In this document: positions 57,301 to 64,000 of the stretch, piece after piece
Layout of the letters: each line of letters begins with the position of its first letter
How positions within the stretch are numbered: position 1 is the stretch's first letter
Assembly: GCA_041920465.1 (NCBI GenBank)
Contig: JBHGXW010000060.1
Span: 19,192-83,191, forward strand
DNA length: 64,000 bases
Origin: Brevibacillus_H sp041920465
GTDB taxonomy: Bacteria; Bacillota; Bacilli; Brevibacillales; Brevibacillaceae
Reading direction: 5' to 3'
Program-made: the position numbers and the translations under genes
The notes under the pieces: model-generated
Databases searched by the model: none
Seen by the model: the letters and a program-made list of their open reading frames with translations, nothing else
Told to the model about the DNA's origin: nothing

Positions 57301-58047
57301 ATGGCATCAATCACAATTTCAAACAGATTACAAATGATCGCGCATTTCTGTCCGCAAGGGGCGAGAGTGGCAGATATCGGTTCTGATCATGCACTCTTAG
57401 CCACCTATTTGGTGCAAAACAACATTGCTTCGTTCGTTGTGGCAGGAGAGTTGAATGAAGGACCGTATCTGACAGCCAAACAGCAAATTGATTCAATTCA
57501 GGCGAAAGATAAAGTCTCCGTTCGCCGCGGAGACGGATTGGCTGTCTTGCAAACCGGGGAAGTGGATACAATCTGTATCGCCGGAATGGGCGGACAGTTA
57601 ATCACCTCCATACTGGATGCAGGCAAGAAAAAGCTGGTGGGCGTAAATCGCCTGATTCTGCAGCCTAACGTTGGTGAAGAGGTGGTCCGCCGCTGGTTCT
57701 TGATGAATGGCTGGCAATTGATTGCCGAGAAGATTTTGGAGGAAGACGGGATTATCTACGAAATTTTGGTGGCTGTCGCTGGCGACCCGCTGAAACCATA
57801 CATAAATCAAGAACGGGATCAAGCGGAACTGTTGCGTCTGGGTCCGCTTTTGTGGCAGGAAAAATCTCCTGTGCTGCTCAAGAAATTGGAACGGGAACGG
57901 GAGAAATGGAATAAAATTCTTGCCCAGATGTCTCACTCTGACCGGCCGGAAACGCGTGACCGGCTTAAGGAAATGCAGCAGGAAGTAAATTGGCTCAATG
58001 AGGTGATTTCATGTTTGCAAACGGACAAACCATCATTCAATACGTAG
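57301..58047 (+). CDS. trmK: tRNA (adenine-22-N1)-methyltransferase TrmK
   Basis: The 248-residue SAM enzyme starts ISNRLQMIAHFCPQGARVAD with VADIGSDHALLATYLVQNN (motif I), and has VDTICIAGMGGQLITSILDA and LILQPNVGEEVVRRWFLMNG, which are TrmK (YqfN) signatures. The C-terminus is a coiled coil. It methylates A22 in the tRNA D-arm. ATG 57301 is chosen because GGAAGGTGA is 6 bases upstream; GTG 57292 overlaps that site. It overlaps the next gene by 37 bases. Confidence 0.95.
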   Translation: MASITISNRLQMIAHFCPQGARVADIGSDHALLATYLVQNNIASFVVAGELNEGPYLTAKQQIDSIQAKDKVSVRRGDGLAVLQTGEVDTICIAGMGGQLITSILDAGKKKLVGVNRLILQPNVGEEVVRRWFLMNGWQLIAEKILEEDGIIYEILVAVAGDPLKPYINQERDQAELLRLGPLLWQEKSPVLLKKLEREREKWNKILAQMSHSDRPETRDRLKEMQQEVNWLNEVISCLQTDKPSFNT

Positions 58048-59126
58048 AACAGCTTGCTCCGAAGCATCTGGCGATGGAAGGAGATAAAATCGGGCTTCAC
58101 GTTGGCACCCTGCAAAAACAGGTAAAAAAGGTCATGGTGGCATTGGATGTGCTGGATCAGGTGGTTGACGAGGCGATCGCCGAGGGCGTTGATTTGATTG
58201 TCGCCCATCATGCGGTGATTTTTCGACCGTTAAAGCATCTGCGCACGGATTTGCCAGCCGGGAGACTTTATGAGAAGCTGATCAAGCACGATATTGCCGT
58301 GTATACGGCACATACCAACCTGGATACGGCTGAAGGCGGCATGAACGATTGGCTGGCCGAAGCTATCGGGCTTACGGATGTGGAACCGCTGGATGAACAC
58401 GTTCAGGAACCACTCAAAAAGCTGGTTGTCTACGTGCCGGTTTCCCATGCGGAAGCGGTACTCACAGCGATCTCCCAAGCCGGGGCAGGCTGGATCGGCA
58501 ATTACAGTCATTGCACGTTCCAGACAAGAGGAATTGGCACGTTCATGGCCCAAGCGGGTACCAATCCTTATATCGGAAAAGTTGGCGAGTTGGAACGTGT
58601 GGAAGAGATTCGCCTGGAAACCATCCTCCCTCAGTCCAGGCAGAATGCAGTCATCTCTGCAATGAAAAAAGCCCATCCTTACGAGGAAGCAGCATATGAC
58701 ATTTATCCGCTTGATCTGCCGGGGAAGAAGCTTGGTATCGGACGAATCGGGAAGCTGCCCGGCCCGATGACATTGAAGGAATTAGCCTTGCTGGTGAAGG
58801 AGCGGTTTGACTTAAAGGGCTTGCGGGTCATCGGCGAGCTTGAGGATAAGGTGAAAAAGGTTGCGGTTGTAGGCGGTGACGGAAACTCGTTTGTCGGCAA
58901 AGCTGGGTTCCACGGGGCGGATGTGTTGATTACCGGAGATATTTATTACCATACGGCACATGACGCGCAGGCAGAGGGCTTGCATATTATCGATGCCGGA
59001 CACAACATCGAAAAAATTATGAAAGAGAAGCTTGCCGAATATTTGGCAGCAAAATGTAAAGAAGCAGGTTATGCGACAGAAGTCATCGCTTCTCGAGTAC
59101 ATACGGATCCGTTTTGCTTCTTATAA
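58011..59126 (+). CDS. yqfO: Nif3-like dinuclear metal protein (YqfO)
   Basis: The 371-residue protein is a NIF3/DUF34 member with the central PII-like insert of the Bacillus YqfO type. Metal-binding blocks: DLIVAHHAVIFRPLKHLRTD and YTAHTNLDTAEGGMNDWLAE at the N-terminal half, DVLITGDIYYHTAHDAQAEG and IIDAGHNIEKIMKEK at the C-terminal half. Function is debated (metal chaperone or GTP cyclohydrolase I type II are proposals). AATGAGGTGAT precedes ATG 58011 inside trmK. Confidence 0.95.
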   Translation: MFANGQTIIQYVEQLAPKHLAMEGDKIGLHVGTLQKQVKKVMVALDVLDQVVDEAIAEGVDLIVAHHAVIFRPLKHLRTDLPAGRLYEKLIKHDIAVYTAHTNLDTAEGGMNDWLAEAIGLTDVEPLDEHVQEPLKKLVVYVPVSHAEAVLTAISQAGAGWIGNYSHCTFQTRGIGTFMAQAGTNPYIGKVGELERVEEIRLETILPQSRQNAVISAMKKAHPYEEAAYDIYPLDLPGKKLGIGRIGKLPGPMTLKELALLVKERFDLKGLRVIGELEDKVKKVAVVGGDGNSFVGKAGFHGADVLITGDIYYHTAHDAQAEGLHIIDAGHNIEKIMKEKLAEYLAAKCKEAGYATEVIASRVHTDPFCFL

Positions 59127-59157
59127 TGGGATAAGGATATAAGAGAGGGGGAACACC

Positions 59158-59655
59158 GTGCTGCCTGCTAAAGTTTTATGGGAATGGCACCGCATGAAAG
59201 ATTTGATTGTACAAGCACAGCAAGAAAGAACGCGGCTCGCCCAGCAAGAACAAAAACATCTGGATACTCTGCAGGAGCTAACCGCCAAGTTGGCAGCTCT
59301 TCCGGTGTCGGACGATCCTGACAGCCAAATAGCCAGACTGCTAGCGGAACAAGAGATTTGGATGGCAAAGAAAGAGTACGAAAAGTTCCAGGAAGAAAAT
59401 CAGGACAGAATGGATCAGCTGGCCAATTCGATTTCCGAGAAAGAGTTTGAACGAATGCGGTTGGAACAAGAGCTGGATCCGGCGTTTCTTGCCGAATATT
59501 ACCGTTTATCAGAGAACAAAAAGAATCCGATAGTGGAAGTAAAGAGAAAAATGTGCACGGGCTGTTTTCTTCCCTTATCGATGGCAAAAGTAGATGAATG
59601 GCGTCGGGCGAAAGGATTGGTTTATTGTGACGAATGTGGACGGATTCTCGTCTAA
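59158..59655 (+). CDS. Coiled-coil protein with C4 zinc ribbon
   Basis: The 165-residue protein has a long N-terminal coiled coil (MKDLIVQAQQERTRLAQQEQ to about residue 105) and a C-terminal zinc ribbon, MCTGCFLPLS and YCDECGRILV. This is the zf-RING_7/CT398-like family. Relatives lie near nif3 in several phyla; the role is unknown. GTG 59158 has AGAGGGGG 6 bases upstream. Its last 29 bases overlap the next gene if that gene starts at GTG 59627. Confidence 0.85.
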   Translation: MLPAKVLWEWHRMKDLIVQAQQERTRLAQQEQKHLDTLQELTAKLAALPVSDDPDSQIARLLAEQEIWMAKKEYEKFQEENQDRMDQLANSISEKEFERMRLEQELDPAFLAEYYRLSENKKNPIVEVKRKMCTGCFLPLSMAKVDEWRRAKGLVYCDECGRILV

Positions 59656-61636
59656 ACGAGCTGCGCAAACACTTTTTGCATTACTGTTGAGTGGAGCTCT
59701 TTGCTTTCCATCTGCGGTGAAAGCGGATGAATCAAAGGATCTTCCGTTTACGGATATCGAGAAGCACTGGGCGAAGGAAGCGATACTTCAGAGCTATGAA
59801 AACGGACTGGTTGCAGGCGTAGGCAAAACCAAGCAATTTCAGCCTGAACGTTATATGACACGGGGAGAGTTTCTCGTTTTGATTGATCGGTTTTATTTGA
59901 AAACGGAACAAGATTTATTTCCGTTATCCCTCATGACCGAGGATGACGAAACCGGTTGGGGCTTCAAAGAACCGTATTTGCCTTATACAGATGTGGATCG
60001 CTTAACTTGGATTTATCCGTCCATCTTGCGCGTCTCGCTTGTTTATGACCGGTTGTTCGGGGAAAAAGCGTTCGAAGGGATTTATCCGGCGGGCAAACTT
60101 CAGCCTGACGAACCTGTCTCACGCGAAGAAGCGGCGAAGATTCTGCAAATGTTTGTGGTTCATTCCGGCGGACGGACGGTTGACGATGTAATGAAGAAAT
60201 GGGGCTGGTTTACCGGAGAGCTGACCGGCAATCTGAAACGGGGGGAAGCGGCTGTAGTGGCTAACCGCTTGGCTTCCTACCTGCAGGAGCATCCGATTCT
60301 GCCGCTGCTCGATTATGACGACAGCAAATTTCCCGTAGTTCCTGAAATTACAGATATTTTCCCCATGTTCGCCGATTATGGCAATGACCTGACGGAAGCG
60401 GAAAACACGTATATCCGCTGCGTAAATTTGATTGCGGATCATGAAGATGAGGAAGATACTTTTCAACAACTGAAGAAGCTGGCCGACGGGAATTTTCCCA
60501 ATCAAGTGGGCGTTTACTACTATTTAAGCTGGGATCAGTTTGAACCATTGACGGAGAATCTGGATTATGCGATTAAGGCGCTGGATAAGTTTCTCGCGTT
60601 GGACAAGGAGCAGCAATCAACGGAAACGCTGCAATTGCTCACGGCCAATATATACGATATTTCTTTACAAATCGCGGGCGAAGACCCAACCATATTTGCA
60701 CAGACGCTGGCGAAGCTTCTGCCGTATGAGAAGCAGTTGAATGACCGGGATCAGAAAGAAACATTCAGCCTTTATTTGGCTGCCTTTGAGGCGAGAAGCG
60801 GCAAGGTGGATGAGGCGATATCCCGTTACCAGTCGTTACCTTCACAAGAAACGGCAGCTTTAAACGCGATCTATTATTTGCTGCAGGCCGGAAGTGTGAA
60901 AGAAGCGGAACAGTTGGTTCAATCCCTCTCAAACGGGCAGGGTGACAATGGGGAGCCAAACCGTTTTGCTCTGATGCTGCAAGATGAGCTGTCGATGCTT
61001 GCCCAACAAAATCAATACGCGAATCGATTGGCCGAGGCATTACGCAAGCAAGACGAAATGTCCGGCTATCAAGCGGTAGGAGAATCCAATCTGAGCGGGT
61101 ATGTTTTCCACTATGTGGATCAGATTGACAATCGCTCGCAAATCAGCCATTCGATGGGATTTTACAAGTCGCCGGAGAAGCTGGTGCTGGACAAAATGGA
61201 ACTTTACACGGACGAGCGCAACAAGCAGTATTATTCTTTTGATTTTGACCAGAAAAAATGGAACGCGCCGAGAAACGTAAAGATAGACTACGTACATGAA
61301 TGGGTGCAGGAACAGGACGTTGAAACACGTCTTCAGCTTGGGGCCAGATATGTACTGCAATCGGCTGGCCGCTATGACGTGATAACGGAGTGGATTCCGG
61401 GACAGAAACTGAAGGCCCGATTGGCCAAAGAGCATCTGAATATCCAATCGGTTAAGGATATTCCCGCTTTTGTTACGAAATATTACATTGATCGTGAGAC
61501 CGGTATGCTGGAAGCAAAAACATGGCGGTATGAAGAGACTTATGACAAAGAGTTTATTGCCTACTCGGGAACAGAATCGTACGCTCCCTATGACGCCCCG
61601 ATTCACATTCCGAAAGTAGCTTCAGGGGGAAGGTGA
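59627..61636 (+). CDS. Exported protein with S-layer homology domains
   Basis: The 669-residue protein has a signal peptide (AAQTLFALLLSGALCFPSAV, cleavage near KA-DE). Two SLH repeats follow: LPFTDIEKHWAKEAILQSYE with MTRGEFLVLIDRFY, and LPYTDVDRLTWIYPSILRVS with PVSREEAAKILQMFV. These bind pyruvylated wall polymers. Residues about 240-450 form a helical, TPR-like region; the rest is mixed and unrecognised. GTG 59627 is chosen because AAAGGA is about 9 bases upstream and it gives a short signal peptide; GTG 59636 is possible. It precedes an exported S41 protease by 7 bases, so the two are likely to work together at the cell surface. Confidence 0.82.
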   Translation: MTNVDGFSSKRAAQTLFALLLSGALCFPSAVKADESKDLPFTDIEKHWAKEAILQSYENGLVAGVGKTKQFQPERYMTRGEFLVLIDRFYLKTEQDLFPLSLMTEDDETGWGFKEPYLPYTDVDRLTWIYPSILRVSLVYDRLFGEKAFEGIYPAGKLQPDEPVSREEAAKILQMFVVHSGGRTVDDVMKKWGWFTGELTGNLKRGEAAVVANRLASYLQEHPILPLLDYDDSKFPVVPEITDIFPMFADYGNDLTEAENTYIRCVNLIADHEDEEDTFQQLKKLADGNFPNQVGVYYYLSWDQFEPLTENLDYAIKALDKFLALDKEQQSTETLQLLTANIYDISLQIAGEDPTIFAQTLAKLLPYEKQLNDRDQKETFSLYLAAFEARSGKVDEAISRYQSLPSQETAALNAIYYLLQAGSVKEAEQLVQSLSNGQGDNGEPNRFALMLQDELSMLAQQNQYANRLAEALRKQDEMSGYQAVGESNLSGYVFHYVDQIDNRSQISHSMGFYKSPEKLVLDKMELYTDERNKQYYSFDFDQKKWNAPRNVKIDYVHEWVQEQDVETRLQLGARYVLQSAGRYDVITEWIPGQKLKARLAKEHLNIQSVKDIPAFVTKYYIDRETGMLEAKTWRYEETYDKEFIAYSGTESYAPYDAPIHIPKVASGGR

Positions 61637-61643
61637 GAGTGCC

Positions 61644-63143
61644 ATGAGTTTTTGGAAAAAGAGTTTGACTGGAGTTTTCTGCTGCTTGCTGTTAGCGGCA
61701 CCATATGCCCAGGCAGAAGAGAAATACCCGCTTGCCGAGACAGAAAAAATTTATGAGTATCTCTTGGACAACCATCTTAGTCGCCCTGAGTCCGTTCAAT
61801 TGGTAAAAGGTGCGTTGAAGCAGATTACCGAAGAAGCGGCCAAATCGAAGCATCTTTCTCTGGTGAGTCCCGATACGGACGATACCCTGGAGGAATTGGA
61901 AACAAGGCTGACCGAGTGGCACACGGAGCAATCCCTTGATTGGGATTCCTTGAATAAATGGGCGATTTCTGGCATGATCTCCACGCTGAATGATCCGTAC
62001 ACGAATTATTTTACAAAGGAGCAGCTGAAGGGCTTCCAATCGTATGTGGATAATGAGTTCGTCGGTTTTGGAATTCGCTTCCGCACCGTGAACGGCACTT
62101 TCATTGTAAAAGAGATTATTCCCGACTCACCCGCAGCCAAAGCAAAAATGGAAATTGGGGATAATGTGCTGGCAGTTGACGGCGTGAAACTGACCGGTAA
62201 GAGCCTGGAGGACGTATATCGTTCACTTAAAGGGGAAGAAGGTACATTCGCTCTCTTTTCGATCTATCGGCCGAGCACCAAGAAAACCATTCAGCTGCAA
62301 ATGAAAAGAGAGGTTTTGGCCCTGCCGGAGGTTGAGGCGAAACGCTTTACTGGCCCAATTGGTTATATCAGCTTAAGCACCTTTGGTTCGGAAGCAGGAA
62401 CGCAATTTCGTGACGGATTGGCCCAAATCATGAATCAGAAGCAGCCGCTTCATGGATTAATCATCGATCTGCGCGATAACAGCGGCGGTTATTTGACAGC
62501 AGCTCGCGATATTGCCAGCCTGTTCATGGAGGATGGCTTGTTGATGTACACGGTTGACCGGAGCGGGATTCAAATCGAAACATGGGTACACAACGGACGA
62601 ACCGTTTCCTTTCCCGTCCGCATTCTGGTGAATGAAGGAACAGCCTCGGCATCGGAGTTATTGGCAGGAGCGCTTAGGGACAATGGGGTTGCCCAACTGG
62701 TTGGTTCCAAGACGTTCGGAAAAGGTGTAGCTCAGCAAATTATCCCACTGGAAGACGGAACGGCCTTGAAAATTACGTTACAAGAGTACTTCACCCCGCG
62801 GCACACCAAGGTAAATCATATCGGGTTAGTCCCCGAAATCCAGGTTAATGACGATGCTGCCCAAGTGATTGAAGCTCTTCGTTCGCTCGGTGTCAAGCGT
62901 TTCGAGATTCGAGAACAGCAAGGGGAAGGAATCATCATAAACGGAGTGGAGTTTTTCTCTTCGTCTCCTTTATTCAAAAAGGAATCAAAAGGATGGGCTA
63001 TCCGCAAAGAGGTGCTTGCCAGTTTGACAGGAAATCATTCCATTCAGGGAAGCGGTTACGTTTTGTTATCCGGTTTTACGGGTAAACAATTGAATGTGAA
63101 AACTTCAATGAATGAAATGGTACTAACCTATCAAGCCAAATAA
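61644..63143 (+). CDS. Exported S41 (CtpA-type) serine protease
   Basis: The 499-residue protein has a signal peptide (LTGVFCCLLLAAPYAQAEEK), an N-terminal helical domain, a PDZ domain at about 130-205 (IVKEIIPDSPAAKAKMEIGD) and the S41 core: IIDLRDNSGGYLTAARDIAS, EGTASASELLAGALRDNG with the Ser nucleophile, and VGSKTFGKGVAQQIIPL with the Lys general base. A C-terminal extension of about 85 residues (from GIIINGVEFFSS) is absent from the shortest CtpA proteins and resembles a copper-amine-oxidase-N-like stalk. GGGGGAAGGTGAGAG precedes ATG 61644. Partner of the SLH protein just upstream. Confidence 0.92.
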   Translation: MSFWKKSLTGVFCCLLLAAPYAQAEEKYPLAETEKIYEYLLDNHLSRPESVQLVKGALKQITEEAAKSKHLSLVSPDTDDTLEELETRLTEWHTEQSLDWDSLNKWAISGMISTLNDPYTNYFTKEQLKGFQSYVDNEFVGFGIRFRTVNGTFIVKEIIPDSPAAKAKMEIGDNVLAVDGVKLTGKSLEDVYRSLKGEEGTFALFSIYRPSTKKTIQLQMKREVLALPEVEAKRFTGPIGYISLSTFGSEAGTQFRDGLAQIMNQKQPLHGLIIDLRDNSGGYLTAARDIASLFMEDGLLMYTVDRSGIQIETWVHNGRTVSFPVRILVNEGTASASELLAGALRDNGVAQLVGSKTFGKGVAQQIIPLEDGTALKITLQEYFTPRHTKVNHIGLVPEIQVNDDAAQVIEALRSLGVKRFEIREQQGEGIIINGVEFFSSSPLFKKESKGWAIRKEVLASLTGNHSIQGSGYVLLSGFTGKQLNVKTSMNEMVLTYQAK

Positions 63144-63163
63144 AGGAAAGGAAGCAGAAATGG

Positions 63164-63748
63164 ATGCCAAAGGCAAGACCCGAATTAATCGATGCTTTTA
63201 TCATGGAAACCTCTAATACCATTAATACGGAAGGGGTATCCGGGGTACACATTGACAAAATCTGCGAAAAGATTGGGGTCAGCAAAGGTTCATTCTACTG
63301 GTATTTTAAAAATAAAGAGGATTTGCTAATCCGCGTGGCTACCCATTTTCATCAAAAAGTGACCAGCAGTACGTTTCAGTCCCTGAATCAACTGAATGAT
63401 CCGCTGGAACGAATCCGGACGGTAATTCGCATCAGTCTGAAAGCGCTGGTGGAGAATCGGATCCATCGGGAGATTTGGTCGCTCACCTTTTTGTACCCTG
63501 AACTTCAAAATATACTGGAAAAAATTCATCAAGAGAGACTCGACTATATTTACCAGCAGTTTCTGAAGGCAAGAGAGGCAGGACAGATAAAGGGCGATTT
63601 TGATTTGTGGAGTCACAGCCAATTGCTTGTTGCGTTATATGAAGGGGCAATCTTTAAATGGGTAATCAATCACTCGGAACAAGCGGGTGATGAGTTGAAG
63701 CGGCTTCGCGATCACGTCATACAATTATACGTGGACCGATTAACATAA
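63164..63748 (+). CDS. TetR-family transcriptional regulator
   Basis: The 194-residue protein has an N-terminal helix-turn-helix of TetR type (TINTEGVSGVHIDKICEKIG, VSKGSFYWYFKNKEDLLIRV) and a helical ligand-binding C-terminal domain. AAAGGAAAGGAAG precedes ATG 63164. It follows the S41 protease by 20 bases and may be cotranscribed. The target is not evident; one candidate is the palindrome at 55937 upstream of the acyl-CoA dehydrogenase, 7 kb away, but there is no direct link. Confidence 0.93.
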   Translation: MPKARPELIDAFIMETSNTINTEGVSGVHIDKICEKIGVSKGSFYWYFKNKEDLLIRVATHFHQKVTSSTFQSLNQLNDPLERIRTVIRISLKALVENRIHREIWSLTFLYPELQNILEKIHQERLDYIYQQFLKAREAGQIKGDFDLWSHSQLLVALYEGAIFKWVINHSEQAGDELKRLRDHVIQLYVDRLT

Positions 63749-63764
63749 AGATGAATCCTAACAG

Positions 63765-63797
63765 GCTCTTGTCCTGATAAAGGACAGGAGCTTTTTT
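63765..63797 (+). terminator. Terminator after the TetR gene
   Basis: GCTCTTGTCCT (63765-63775) pairs with AGGACAGGAGC (63781-63791, one mismatch) around a 5-base loop, followed by six T. Confidence 0.9.
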
Positions 63798-63829
63798 GTA
63801 TTGATCGGAAAGTTTAACCGCTTTACATG
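63787..63829 (+). repeat. Dispersed repeat G, copy 2
   Basis: GGAGC with a T-run, GTATT, then ATCGGAAAGTTTAAC, C, and GCTTTACATG. See copy 1 at 55768. Directly after it, GATGAAAGT and ACTTTCATC form a 9-bp hairpin at 63829-63852. The last 150 bases of the window hold no supported gene. Confidence 0.75.
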
Positions 63830-64000
63830 ATGAAAGTGGTTATACTTTCATCCAACGGTTATGAAAAGGAAAGAGCTTCGCCCCATTGCGTGTTCCTTGT
63901 GAAGGCATGGCAAAGTGAAGAGAGTGAAGGAAGGAATCAGAGTTGCCAGGTGAGAAAACCCCCTGAGAAACATCCAAACCCCTGAAAGGGGCGTGCAGCG

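Noticed and set aside
63890..64000. Cobalamin, TPP or T-box riboswitch at the right edge
   Set aside because: Short words such as CTGAGA and AGGTGAGA occur, but not in the order or context needed for any of these.

Overview
The window reads as chromosomal DNA of an endospore-forming, low-to-middle GC Gram-positive bacterium of the order Bacillales. The evidence is gene content and order: gpr-spoIIP-yqxA, lepA-hemW-hrcA-grpE-dnaK-dnaJ-prmA-rsmE-mtaB, rpsU-yqeY-nfeD-floA-yqfC-yqfD-phoH-ybeY-dgkA-cdd-era-yqzL-recO, ccpN-ppsR-dnaG-sigA and trmK-nif3 follow the well-known Bacillus subtilis yqe/yqf backbone. GTG and TTG starts are frequent and ribosome sites are strong (AGGAGG type). A Bacillales family outside Bacillaceae (for example Alicyclobacillaceae, or Paenibacillaceae including Brevibacillus) would fit, but the sequence alone does not settle this.

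Layout. 1-1341 (minus): a truncated asparagine synthetase and dCMP deaminase comEB. 1503-5626: comEC, then an ECF sigma factor and a membrane protein that is probably its anti-sigma factor. 5960-10203: holA, rpsT (opposite strand), and the sporulation block gpr, spoIIP, yqxA. 10406-18627 is an insertion into the conserved order: a five-gene peptide ABC transporter in the gene order of the B. subtilis app operon (D-F-A-B-C), a broken alpha/beta hydrolase, an M24 Xaa-Pro peptidase and a VOC-fold protein. 19110-31505: lepA, hemW, the CIRCE-controlled hrcA-grpE-dnaK operon, separately promoted dnaJ-prmA-rsmE, then mtaB, a Nudix hydrolase and deoC. 31547-39750: yqeW-type Na/phosphate transporter, an RlmI-type methyltransferase with an internal insertion, a secreted alpha/beta hydrolase with a likely CcpA site, an unknown protein, ddl, a DinB-like protein and murF. 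40055-50544: ribosome and membrane genes through recO and ccpN. 50556-54710: ppsR, dnaG, sigA. 54822-63748: membrane protein, acyl-CoA dehydrogenase, trmK, nif3, zinc-ribbon protein, an S-layer-anchored protein, an S41 protease and a TetR regulator.

How it fits together. Much of the window is housekeeping: replication (holA, dnaG), transcription (sigA), translation and RNA modification (lepA, prmA, rsmE, mtaB, rlmI, ybeY, era, trmK), protein folding (hrcA regulon), and cell wall (ddl, murF, undecaprenol kinase). Accessory genes suggest a peptide- and ester-scavenging life: peptide uptake plus dipeptidase, a secreted hydrolase and fatty-acyl oxidation. The last two each carry a near-consensus cre box, and the central-carbon regulators ccpN and ppsR are also present.

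The least explained material is between genes. Composite hairpin elements of 40-150 nt share GC-rich outer arms and a 3' GGGTGGGTT end, and recur at about six places. One of them, upstream of lepA, is a chain of hairpins with GTCCT loops lying between a good promoter and the lepA start, so it looks like a structured leader. Other oddities are a ccpN reading frame with no ATG, GTG or TTG at its expected start, and two gene remnants (an alpha/beta hydrolase and the C-terminus of a DUF502-like protein). No tRNA, rRNA, CRISPR array, insertion sequence or prophage was recognised.
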